Shown here one piece after another: positions 13,794-20,912 of a stretch of DNA of 22,936 nucleotides; position 1 is the stretch's first letter; each line of letters begins with the position of its first letter. Under the pieces are notes generated by a model. It made no database searches, was not told the origin of the DNA, and was given only the letters and a program-made list of their open reading frames with translations. This stretch comes from JAJISG01 sp964347325 (GTDB lineage Archaea > Thermoplasmatota > Thermoplasmata > RBG-16-68-12 > JAJISG01), in NCBI GenBank assembly GCA_964347325.1, contig CAYFYA010000025.1, positions 1-22,936 of the forward strand, read 5' to 3'. The position numbers were made by a program, and so were the translations under genes.

Positions 13794-13934
13794 ATGGTTC
13801 AAGCCTACTGCGTGAAGTGTAGGGCCAAGCGGGAGATGCGCAACCCCCAGCGCATCACCATGAAGAACGGGAAGCCTGCGACCCAGGGAACCTGTCCTGT
13901 CTGCGGAACGAAGATGTTCCGCATCGGCGGCTAG
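13794..13934 (+). CDS. 46-residue zinc-ribbon protein, DUF5679-type
   Basis: The very small basic protein has two CxxC knuckles, C6/C9 (YCVKCRAKREM) and C34/C37 (TCPVCGTKMFRIG), separated by MKNGKPATQG, a typical four-cysteine zinc ribbon. From memory, the MVQAYCVKCRAKREM start and the TKMFRIG end match the archaeal/bacterial DUF5679 family; function is unknown, but such proteins resemble nucleic-acid-binding ribbons. Longer in-frame starts exist at 13776 (MPRRTTMVQ) and 13710, but the TATA position and homologue-like start favour 13794. It diverges from the eno operon and is followed by an inverted repeat GCCCTG/CAGGGC (13934-13959). Confidence 0.88.
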   Translation: MVQAYCVKCRAKREMRNPQRITMKNGKPATQGTCPVCGTKMFRIGG

Positions 13935-13959
13935 CCCTGTAACGCGTGAAATCCAGGGC
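13934..13959 (+). terminator. Short hairpin after the zinc-ribbon gene
   Basis: GCCCTG (13934-13939) and CAGGGC (13954-13959) form a 6-bp inverted repeat with a 14-nt loop, starting at the last base of the stop codon. No T-tract follows, so terminator function is uncertain. Confidence 0.3.
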
Positions 13960-14048
13960 ATTGCGGCTCCCTCGAGGAAGCAGGTTCAGGCACCCTCGAT
14001 AGGGACCCCTCTCGCATTGTAGAATGGGCGTAGTCGGACCTGCAAGGG

Positions 14049-14056
14049 TTTTTATC
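14049..14056 (+). promoter_or_regulatory. TATA-box-like element for the aminotransferase
   Basis: TTTTTATC at 14049-14056 is centred about 24 nt before ATG 14076, which implies a leaderless transcript; ATG 14088 is the alternative start. Confidence 0.45.
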
Positions 14057-14075
14057 AGGCACTATCTTCCTCAGG

Positions 14076-15419
14076 ATGGGTGTATTGATGAAGGCCCCTC
14101 ACATCAAGATAAAGCCGCCGGGGCCGAAGGCCAGAGAGATTATCCAGAGGGACGACAGGTATCTTGCAACCAGCACGAAGACCTCTCCCCTGGCCGTGAA
14201 GAGGGCCAAGGGCGCCGTCGTGGAGGATGTAGATGGGAACCTCTACATCGACTTCACATCTGGCGTCGCCGTGGCGAACCTTGGGCACGTTAACGAGGAT
14301 GTTCTGGAGGCCGTGCAGGCCCAGCTCCAGGATCTCTGGCACTTCGCGGGTACCGACTTCTACTACGATGTCCAGGTGGAGGCTGCTGAGCTGTTGGCGC
14401 GCCTTACACCTGGGGACTTTCCCAAGAAAGTCTTCTTCACCAACTCCGGCACGGAGAGCGTCGAGGCTGCCATCAAGCTAGCCCGGTGGAACAGGGAGGG
14501 CAAGCAGTTCCTGGCCTTCATGAACTCCTTCCACGGCAGGACCATGGGATCATTGGCCCTCACTGCAAGCAAGAGGGTCCAGAGAGAGAGGTTCGCCCCC
14601 TGGATGCCGGGGGTCCATCACGTTCCCTACGCCTACTGCTACAGATGTCCCTACAAGCTCACCTATCCTGAGTGCGACCTCTGGTGTGCTAAGACCATAG
14701 AGGAAACCTACCTCAGGGGTCTGGTACCCCCGAAGGAGCTGGCCGCCATCTTCTTTGAGCCGCTGCAGGGCGAGGGAGGCTATGTCCTCCCACCGCCGGG
14801 CTGGACGAAGGAGATCGAGCGCATCGCCCGGGAGAACGAGATCCTCCTCATAGCGGACGAGGTGCAGACGGGCATCGGCCGAACCGGGGCGATGTTCGCT
14901 GTGGAGCACACCGGGGTCGTACCCGACGTCATCACCCTCGCCAAGGGGCTGGGGTCTGGCCTACCCATAGGAGCCATCGTCTTCGACGCACGCCTTGACT
15001 TCGGTGTCAAGGGAGCTCACAGCAACACTTTTGGAGGGAATGCTGTGGCGTGTGCGGCGACGGTAGCCACCCTGAAGATCATAGAGAGGGAAGGTCTCCA
15101 GAAGAGGGCGTCCGTCCTGGGAGAGAGGATGCACAAGCGGCTCGAGGAGATGCGGACTCTATTCCCCATAATGGGTGACAACCGAGGCATCGGGTTGATG
15201 AGGGCAACGGAGCTTGTCCACGCTTCGGAGGGAAAGGAGCCCGCTGTAAAGGAGAGGAATCAACTCATTGACGAAGCGCTTAGCAGGGGCCTCATACTCC
15301 TGCCCTGTGGCGAGTCGGCTGTTCGTTACGCGCCACCGCTGACCATCGAAGAGGACCTGCTCGAATCTGGGCTCGATGTCCTTGAAGAGTCCTTCAAGGC
15401 GCTACCGAAAGCGTCGTAG
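14076..15419 (+). CDS. Class III PLP-dependent aminotransferase (acetylornithine / 4-aminobutyrate type)
   Basis: The 447-residue PLP enzyme transfers an amino group from an omega- or alpha-amine to a keto acid. The Schiff-base lysine is K290 (TLAKGLGSGLP), the PLP-ring aspartate is D261 (IADEVQTGIGRTG), and the phosphate-binding region is NSGTESVEAAIKLAR (123-137). FHGRTMGSLALT (152-163) is also typical. A cysteine set, C188, C191, C200 and C204 in the CYRCPYKLTYPECDLWC segment, is common in archaeal members of this group, some of which act as omega-aminotransferases or amino acid racemases. Substrate is therefore open: 4-aminobutyrate, ornithine or a racemase reaction. It ends in a 26-nt tail-to-tail overlap with TiaS. 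Family assignment is secure. Confidence 0.95.
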   Translation: MGVLMKAPHIKIKPPGPKAREIIQRDDRYLATSTKTSPLAVKRAKGAVVEDVDGNLYIDFTSGVAVANLGHVNEDVLEAVQAQLQDLWHFAGTDFYYDVQVEAAELLARLTPGDFPKKVFFTNSGTESVEAAIKLARWNREGKQFLAFMNSFHGRTMGSLALTASKRVQRERFAPWMPGVHHVPYAYCYRCPYKLTYPECDLWCAKTIEETYLRGLVPPKELAAIFFEPLQGEGGYVLPPPGWTKEIERIARENEILLIADEVQTGIGRTGAMFAVEHTGVVPDVITLAKGLGSGLPIGAIVFDARLDFGVKGAHSNTFGGNAVACAATVATLKIIEREGLQKRASVLGERMHKRLEEMRTLFPIMGDNRGIGLMRATELVHASEGKEPAVKERNQLIDEALSRGLILLPCGESAVRYAPPLTIEEDLLESGLDVLEESFKALPKAS

Positions 15420-16740
15420 GCGCGCGCCTCTGGAAAACGTTCGTCATCCTGCTGAGCGGTTTGCTTAGATGCCGGCGAGCCGAAGCGGGAGGCTCGTAGA
15501 ATCGCTCCTCGAGGGAGCGGTCCAGAGTCCTGAACACTGCCGCCTCGGGCGGCAGCCGGGTGCTGCACCTGCGGCACCTAAAGCCCTTCTCCCTCCCGAT
15601 GGACTTCATGGACTTGGCACAGCTCGGGCACTTGGGGTTCGCCACCTTGATCGTCAGGCGGGCCAGTCGGAGAATCTCCAACTTCTCCAGGTTGACAGAC
15701 CGGGGCTCCTCTCTCACGGACCCGTAGGCCTTCATCTCGTCGCCTGGACGGAGTTGATGGACGACCCTCCGGAAGCTCTTGGTAGGCTCATAAGCAACGC
15801 AATCCACCACATCGCCGTCATCCAGCGGGAAGACAACGTGACCCCCCGGCACGGTGGCCGGTGGGCGGACCACGATTCCCCGCACGACGGCCGATGTATG
15901 TGGCCTCAGGTTCTTGACTGACTGTGGAACGAGGTGCTCGTCGGTTCCCTGATTGGTCTCGAAAAGGAGCCATCGCTCAATTCTCTCGCTGCGGAGGCTG
16001 GCTAGGGCCTCAGGCAGGACTTCGGCCACGTCTCCTCGGATCCCCAGCAACACGGGACATGGCGAATTGGGTGCCAGGACGGTGTGGTTGCTCTCGGGGT
16101 CGTAGTTGTTGAACGTCGTGGGGAAACGATCGTCCAGCGCCATGACGTCCTCCTTCTCCACTTGCCGCTTGATTCCCCATCGGCCCCGCTCTCTGTAGGC
16201 CAAGACCTCGTAGGTTCTGTCCCTGGGTCGCCAAGAGGTCGCGGCCAGGGCTCCGACCAGCCCCCTCGGTCCCCGGGGCGCAAAGTAGTGGTCGGCATCC
16301 CTCAGCATTGGTGCCAAGGTCTCCTGATGGACGACTTCACGGACGGCCTTCCAGTAGAGGGACGGACCGGGGGGATGGCGCGTAATCACGAGTCCTGGCC
16401 GGGTGTCCCTGGCTCCCAAGTCCGATAGCTCCAGGACTGTCTCCTTGCAGACCTTCCACAGATCCGCACCGTTGTCCGTCGGGGCGGCCCTGGGATACGC
16501 CATGAGTGGGCTGCCTCCCACCATACCGACCCTGAAAGCCACGCCTCTCCCCCGTCCGAACCGCAGACAGAGAGCCCCGTTGCCTCGCGTCTTCCAGGGG
16601 ATATTAGGGTTCAGCCTCACAAGACGGGGAAAGCCGATGAGATCCAGGTGGCGAACCCTCGCAGCGATCTCGGCGGCCACGAACGTGGTGCACATCCGCT
16701 CAAGGGAGTCGGTGTCATCCACTCCGACGTACAGCACCAT
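15394..16740 (-). CDS. tiaS: tRNA(Ile2) 2-agmatinylcytidine synthetase TiaS
   Basis: TiaS uses ATP and agmatine to convert C34 of tRNA(Ile2) into agmatidine, so that the CAU anticodon reads AUA. It is unique to archaea. The N-terminal kinase-like motif GVDDTDS is at 6-12, counted from ATG 16740. The conserved LLFETNQGTDEHL block lies in the middle, then an OB-fold region (SAVVRGIVVRPP onward), and a zinc ribbon with C371, C374, C389 and C392. Total length is 448 residues, normal for the family. A longer in-frame start at 16827 exists, but homologues begin with the VGVDDTDS segment and a TATA box (16764-16770) lies 27 nt before 16740. It converges on the aminotransferase and diverges from the SecB-like gene. 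Identification is very secure. Confidence 0.95.
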   Translation of the reverse strand: MVLYVGVDDTDSLERMCTTFVAAEIAARVRHLDLIGFPRLVRLNPNIPWKTRGNGALCLRFGRGRGVAFRVGMVGGSPLMAYPRAAPTDNGADLWKVCKETVLELSDLGARDTRPGLVITRHPPGPSLYWKAVREVVHQETLAPMLRDADHYFAPRGPRGLVGALAATSWRPRDRTYEVLAYRERGRWGIKRQVEKEDVMALDDRFPTTFNNYDPESNHTVLAPNSPCPVLLGIRGDVAEVLPEALASLRSERIERWLLFETNQGTDEHLVPQSVKNLRPHTSAVVRGIVVRPPATVPGGHVVFPLDDGDVVDCVAYEPTKSFRRVVHQLRPGDEMKAYGSVREEPRSVNLEKLEILRLARLTIKVANPKCPSCAKSMKSIGREKGFRCRRCSTRLPPEAAVFRTLDRSLEERFYEPPASARRHLSKPLSRMTNVFQRRAPTTLSVAP

Positions 16741-16763
16741 CGACTCGTCAATCCCCCGCTGAA

Positions 16764-16770
16764 GTATAAA
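16764..16770 (-). promoter_or_regulatory. TATA box of tiaS
   Basis: TTTATAC on the - strand (16770 to 16764) is centred 27 nt before ATG 16740, with no good Shine-Dalgarno site, so the message is probably leaderless. Confidence 0.55.
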
Positions 16771-16802
16771 CTGCCTCGGTCGAACGATGCCCCTTCTGAA
16801 AG

Positions 16803-16810
16803 CATTATAC
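16803..16810 (+). promoter_or_regulatory. TATA box of the SecB-like gene
   Basis: CATTATAC at 16803-16810 is centred 29 nt before ATG 16836. The two TATA boxes of this divergent pair are only about 40 nt apart, so their preinitiation complexes would be close together. Confidence 0.55.
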
Positions 16811-16835
16811 GGCGTCTCTCTCTTCACGTATCATC

Positions 16836-17255
16836 ATGCCTGTCCGCAAACTCGAGTTGCTTTCAATAGACGCCAAGAGATTTGCCAAGGCCGGCGAGAG
16901 GCTGAGGAACGTGAGGGTGGACAACAACAGCACCGTCACCCAGATAACTGCCGAAGGAGACAGCCTCGCCTCGGTGGAGTTCAGGTTCACGGCCAACTAC
17001 TCTGGAGTCGGCGTAATCAAGATCGAAGGCAGCGTGGAGTATGAGGGCGAGGCTCCAGCCTTGGCGGATATGTGGTCAACCTCCGGGAAGATGCCACGGG
17101 TGGTCGCCAACGAGATCCACACGGCGATCATGAGTAGCTGCCTCCAGGAGGCTGTCATAATCGCCAGGGATCTGCGCTTGCCACCGCCGCTGCCGCTCCC
17201 CGTGGTCAACATCAAGGGTGGGGGGAAGAAGTCTACAGGTGTCGAGGTGGCGTAG
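16836..17255 (+). CDS. Conserved archaeal protein, possibly SecB-like
   Basis: The 139-residue soluble protein is predicted beta-rich in its first half (KLELLSIDAKRF, SLASVEFRFTANYS, GVIKIEGSVEYEGE) and helical in its second (RVVANEIHTAIMSSCLQEA), ending in a proline-rich LPPPLPLPVVN and a Gly/Lys tail. The order of an antiparallel sheet followed by a long helix and a PP-rich C-terminus with a final P-V-N resembles the export chaperone SecB and its archaeal relatives, but I see no decisive motif. The start at ATG 16836 fits a leaderless transcript. It shares a divergent promoter region with tiaS. The gene is real; the SecB link is a weak inference. Confidence 0.85.
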   Translation: MPVRKLELLSIDAKRFAKAGERLRNVRVDNNSTVTQITAEGDSLASVEFRFTANYSGVGVIKIEGSVEYEGEAPALADMWSTSGKMPRVVANEIHTAIMSSCLQEAVIIARDLRLPPPLPLPVVNIKGGGKKSTGVEVA

Positions 17256-17276
17256 CCTGGCCCCGAGGCAGATTAC

Positions 17277-17906
17277 TCATGCTCCTGGAGGATTCTGAGG
17301 GCCTCGTTTGCGATTCACCAAAATGAGCTTCCTAAGGCTCCAAGCGCTCAACGACGCCATTGTGATACTAGCTGCGATCAGGAGGACGGGGTTGAAGGGC
17401 AGCGGGAATACTGAGGGAACACGGAGTACCTCGCGAGGGGCTTCCTTTACGACATCCGAAGTGTCGGTGCTGAACACCACGGCTTCAAGGCCCACTATGT
17501 AAGCCCCCTCGAGGAGCAAGCTCATGGGGAAGGTGAACCGGAGGGTGTTCCCATCTTTGGCTACAGGGATTCCGTAGTTCTCCTCCACGCCGGACTCGTA
17601 TTCCAGTCTGTAGATGTGCGGTTCTGGGTACGGTGGACCACGACCGACAACGTTGACGTTATATCCAGATTCCTGAATTGTGCCTGCCACGACGAGCTCG
17701 ATCTGAAAGGAGTCGCCCTCAATCCGGCCCTCCAAGAGCAGCGCGTCGTAATCGTCTGGAATCCCGACTTCATCGGGGTCTCGGATGCTGATTACATTCC
17801 TATGTGTCGGAATCCAAGCCAATGTTGCCAAGATCGCAAGGACGATCACCGCTGCGATACCCGCAGCAAACAGCGACTTGAGAACCCAAGGCCTCTCGAG
17901 GTTCAC
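17277..17906 (-). CDS. Membrane-anchored protein with external beta-rich domain, unknown function
   Basis: The 209-residue protein has an N-terminal transmembrane helix (about 11-31), a polar domain (about 35-165) that looks beta-rich with repeated F/Y-V strands, and a C-terminal transmembrane helix (about 170-195) followed by a basic tail (RKLILVNRKRGP). The positive tail suggests both ends are cytoplasmic and the middle domain faces outside. There is no lipobox or catalytic motif, and I do not recognise a family. The start is GTG 17906, with AT-rich AAATAACG (17926-17933, - strand) about 24 nt upstream and no clear Shine-Dalgarno site. It converges with the SecB-like gene (22 nt between stops). 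Confidence 0.75.
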   Translation of the reverse strand: MNLERPWVLKSLFAAGIAAVIVLAILATLAWIPTHRNVISIRDPDEVGIPDDYDALLLEGRIEGDSFQIELVVAGTIQESGYNVNVVGRGPPYPEPHIYRLEYESGVEENYGIPVAKDGNTLRFTFPMSLLLEGAYIVGLEAVVFSTDTSDVVKEAPREVLRVPSVFPLPFNPVLLIAASITMASLSAWSLRKLILVNRKRGPQNPPGA

Positions 17907-18009
17907 GCCGAGTGTATGTCAACATCGTTATTTGGTCATTCTGCAAATAGTGTCGACAGGCCAGGGGTCGGCTCTCTCTCGCGGAAGGCGAAAGGACAGG
18001 GCTCCGAAT

Positions 18010-20550
18010 CTACTTGATGTGGTCCAGAGAGAAGGACCCGATGCTGACGCCCTGCTTGCTGTACATGTACTGTATCCAGGCCCTAGACTGGACGTCGCAG
18101 ATTCCCTTCACGCTCAGGAAGGTCTTCAGCTGCTCCACCTTGAACTCGATCATGCCGTCCATCACGCTGCCCAGCAGCTGAATCTCCTGCTCGCCGTGCA
18201 TTCCCTTCTCGATCAAGTACATGCTTACGGACTTGTCCCTCTTCCGGCGTCCAGCGAAGGGCTGCAAGAATCGGAAAGCAGTTGATGGATCCAGGTAGGC
18301 GATGAGAGTGGAGATTGAGCGGAAGGCGAGTCGGTAGTACGAGTGCTTGCCCTTGAGCTCCTTGGAGATCTGGTCCACGGCATCAAGGATGGCTTCGTGG
18401 TCTGTGGGATCCTCCACGTAGGTGACATTTGGGTCGTCGACCTCCTCCGCACCCATTCCCTTTGAGTAGGCATCAACGTACCTCACCAGGCCCAGGCGCT
18501 CGTACTCGGAGTACCCCGGAAGGACGTACTCCATCTCCTCTCGGATGTCCTCGGGGGTCTTGTCGGTGATGACCCACAGGGCAGGAAGACCCTTCTTGAG
18601 TCCTTCCGCGATGAAGGCGCTAACGATGACCTCCTTCCCGATGAAAGGGGGACCGTAGACCGAGACGTTGGAACCAAAGGGCACCCCGCCCAGGAGGAGA
18701 TCGTCGAGGCGAGGCGTTCCGGTCTTGGACTTCTCCTGGTGCATCTCCAGCTTTAGTTCTTCGTCACGAGCGTCGATCTCGTCCTCGATGAGGCCCTGCT
18801 CCCTCATCCTCAGCTCCTCCATCTTCGCCTTCAGATACTTCTCCTTGGAGCGGACCTCCTCTTCCTTCTTCGAAATCTCTGCCTTCAGGCTCTCCAGCCT
18901 CTCCTTGAGGGCAACCTCTTCCACTGAGCCTGACTTGGCCTTGGCCTCCTCAACGCGACGCTTCTCCGCCTCCAGCAGCTTCTCGCGGTAGATGAGGTCC
19001 TCCTCCCGCCTCAGCATCTCTTCTTCTTTGTAGGCCAGAGGCTCCTTCAGTTTCTGGATCTCCTGGTCCTTGAAGGCCACCTCCTCTGCGAGCTTCTGCA
19101 TCTCCTCCTCCTTGAGGAGAAGTTCACGCTCCTTGGCCTGGAGTTCCTTGACCTTCTCCGAAAGCTCCTGGTCGAGCTGTTCCTCAGGGAGCGAGCTCAG
19201 TTCGAAGGCCTCGGCGGTGAGCTTGGCGTCGATCTTCTGCCTGTCGACCTCGCCTTCGAGCTCGATGATCCTCTTCCTCATCTCGGCCTCCTTCTCCAGG
19301 AACTCTCGCTCCTTTTCAGCGAGTTCTGCCTGGAGCCGGTGCTCTAGCTCCGCGTTGGCGACCTGTGCGGTTTCGGCCGCCAGCTCCTCCTCCACGACCC
19401 TGATGCGCTCCTCCTTGGCGTCGAGCTCGAGCTCCCTCTCCTTGAGCCCTATCTCGGTCTCCTTGATGACTCTCTGATCATCCGGAAGACTGAGAAGGCC
19501 GTCCTTCAGCTCCTTCTTCGCCTCCTCCAAGAGCTTCTGCACCTTCGCAAGCTCGATCTCCAGTCGTTTCCGGGACTCTCGCTCCTCTGCGAGGCGTCTC
19601 TGTACTTCTGGGACCTCCTCGCCCTTCTGGGTCTTAACGTACTTGATGACCGCCACCGAGGACTTCTTGATGTGATCCAGCTCACTCTCCGTCTCCTTTC
19701 GACGCTGGACCTCCTGCCGGAGCTCCCGATTCAGCCTAGCGACCTGCTCCAGGTAACGCATGGGGTTGAAGCCACCCTCCCTGCCGAGCTCGGCCTTCAT
19801 GGCCTTCCTAAGCTCGATAAGTTCTGCCCTCAAGAGCTCCACCTCCTCCCCGATGTCCTCCTGGTCACCCTCCGTGGGTTGCTGCGGGGCCGCCTCCCCT
19901 TCCACTGCCGGTCCAGCCGGTTCCGACAGCCAGGCTTCGAGCCCTGCCTCGTCGCCCTTCAGCCACCGCCTGAGGGCCTCAACACTGCCCTCCCTCGCCC
20001 CCGCCTCTCCTTTGGGTCGAGGTTTCTCCACCGCCACAGTCTCCCCGGCCTCCTCACCGCTCTCCACCTCTGGTGGAGCGGATCCATCGGCCTTCTTAGG
20101 AGCACTGGAGTCCAACCATGAATCGATGTCCGCCTCCTCCCCCTTCAGCCACTTCTCGAGAGCCTTCTCATCGCCACCGTCCTCTGGCTCAACCTCCACG
20201 GTCGCCTCCCCGGATTCAACCTCTAGGAAGTGCTGATGAACCTTCTCCGCCAGTACTTCTCCGAAGCCCTCGATGGCCGCCAGATCCTCCAGGCTGGCCT
20301 TCTTCACCTCGTCGATGGATGTGAAGCCGCTCGCAACGAGGGCCTCCGCCTTCGCCGGTCCGAGGCCAGGAATGGCGCTTACCTCCTCCAGCAAGGCGTC
20401 CTGCGGGTTAGCCGATTGGGAGGGCAGTGGCTCGCCCTTCGGGTCGTGGCGGGTACCACACCCGGAGCACTCACCGTCCTCCTTGAGATCCCCGCCGCAG
20501 TTGCTGCAGACAGCCTTTGCCTTCTCGGCTTCCTCGCCGTTGGCTAGCAA
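18010..20550 (-). CDS. Zinc ribbon - helix-hairpin-helix - coiled coil - degenerate KaiC/RecA protein
   Basis: The protein has 846 residues with several parts in order: a zinc ribbon (C15, C18, C28, C31); helix-hairpin-helix motifs (about 57-108, with IPGLGPAKAEAL and SGFTSIDEV); two copies of a WLKG-[ED]-EA-x5-WL motif (134-146 and 196-208) in acidic, proline-rich linkers; a long, highly charged coiled coil (about 235-600); and a KaiC/RAD55-type RecA domain (about 609-846). The P-loop GPPFIGKE (633-640) has Glu where Ser/Thr is needed, and the Walker B aspartate position appears to be R744 (LAFRSIST), so ATP hydrolysis is doubtful. The start is TTG 20550 with GAGGTG upstream (20563 to 20558). 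A consensus TATA box lies at 20617-20627. A scaffold or DNA-linked structural role is inference. Confidence 0.9.
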   Translation of the reverse strand: MLANGEEAEKAKAVCSNCGGDLKEDGECSGCGTRHDPKGEPLPSQSANPQDALLEEVSAIPGLGPAKAEALVASGFTSIDEVKKASLEDLAAIEGFGEVLAEKVHQHFLEVESGEATVEVEPEDGGDEKALEKWLKGEEADIDSWLDSSAPKKADGSAPPEVESGEEAGETVAVEKPRPKGEAGAREGSVEALRRWLKGDEAGLEAWLSEPAGPAVEGEAAPQQPTEGDQEDIGEEVELLRAELIELRKAMKAELGREGGFNPMRYLEQVARLNRELRQEVQRRKETESELDHIKKSSVAVIKYVKTQKGEEVPEVQRRLAEERESRKRLEIELAKVQKLLEEAKKELKDGLLSLPDDQRVIKETEIGLKERELELDAKEERIRVVEEELAAETAQVANAELEHRLQAELAEKEREFLEKEAEMRKRIIELEGEVDRQKIDAKLTAEAFELSSLPEEQLDQELSEKVKELQAKERELLLKEEEMQKLAEEVAFKDQEIQKLKEPLAYKEEEMLRREEDLIYREKLLEAEKRRVEEAKAKSGSVEEVALKERLESLKAEISKKEEEVRSKEKYLKAKMEELRMREQGLIEDEIDARDEELKLEMHQEKSKTGTPRLDDLLLGGVPFGSNVSVYGPPFIGKEVIVSAFIAEGLKKGLPALWVITDKTPEDIREEMEYVLPGYSEYERLGLVRYVDAYSKGMGAEEVDDPNVTYVEDPTDHEAILDAVDQISKELKGKHSYYRLAFRSISTLIAYLDPSTAFRFLQPFAGRRKRDKSVSMYLIEKGMHGEQEIQLLGSVMDGMIEFKVEQLKTFLSVKGICDVQSRAWIQYMYSKQGVSIGSFSLDHIK

Positions 20551-20616
20551 GGGGAAGCACCTCTGGAAGAGCGCGTTGCCTTCTTCCAGCTCGCCGCTTA
20601 ACTAGGTCCAGTCGGC

Positions 20617-20627
20617 CTATTTATAGA
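20617..20627 (-). promoter_or_regulatory. TATA box of the 846-residue protein gene
   Basis: TCTATAAATAG on the - strand (20627 to 20617) is the best TATA consensus in the window. It predicts transcription from about 20596 and a leader of about 45 nt with the GAGGTG Shine-Dalgarno site 7 nt before TTG 20550. Confidence 0.6.
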
Positions 20628-20661
20628 CCCGTGACCCGGTTGTCGCTTTTGAGAAGGAGTG

Positions 20662-20904
20662 CTAGTCGCGCTGGTAAACCTTCATGGGGATACCGTTCTT
20701 CCCGTCGTCCACCAGGAACTCCAACTCCTCGACGTTGCCGATGAGCCGAGCCGCGACGGCAAGGTGAGCCCAAACAGGTGCGCAACCCCTCAGCTGGACC
20801 CTCTTCCCGAAGTAGTACTTCAGGTCCAGCCCCTCAAGCTTCTCGGCGAAGGTATCGAACTCGATCCTACCCAGCAGCTCGTCCAGATCCAAAACCTCTG
20901 ACAT
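20662..20904 (-). CDS. Conserved small protein downstream of the Fe-S carrier gene, unknown function
   Basis: The protein has 80 residues from ATG 20904 (83 from GTG 20913). It has an acidic N-terminal helix (DLDELLGRIEFD) and a core YFGKRVQLRGCAPVWAHLA (about 31-49) with one cysteine, followed by an alternating hydrophobic strand pattern. The GK-V-LRGC-PVW core looks conserved and folded, but I cannot name the family. GTG 20913 shares one base with the IscA-like stop (TAGTG). AGTGAT just before ATG 20904 could serve as a Shine-Dalgarno site, so either start is possible. Translation is likely coupled to the Fe-S carrier, which hints at a linked role, but that is inference only. Confidence 0.8.
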   Translation of the reverse strand: MSEVLDLDELLGRIEFDTFAEKLEGLDLKYYFGKRVQLRGCAPVWAHLAVAARLIGNVEELEFLVDDGKNGIPMKVYQRD

Positions 20905-20912
20905 CGGAATCA

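Noticed and set aside
20662..20904. Resemblance of the YFGKRVQLRGCAPVW core to CRISPR-associated Csx3 proteins
   Set aside because: The similarity is only a short G-K/R-x-P-x-W-like pattern, there is no CRISPR array or cas gene nearby, and the gene is tied to an Fe-S carrier.
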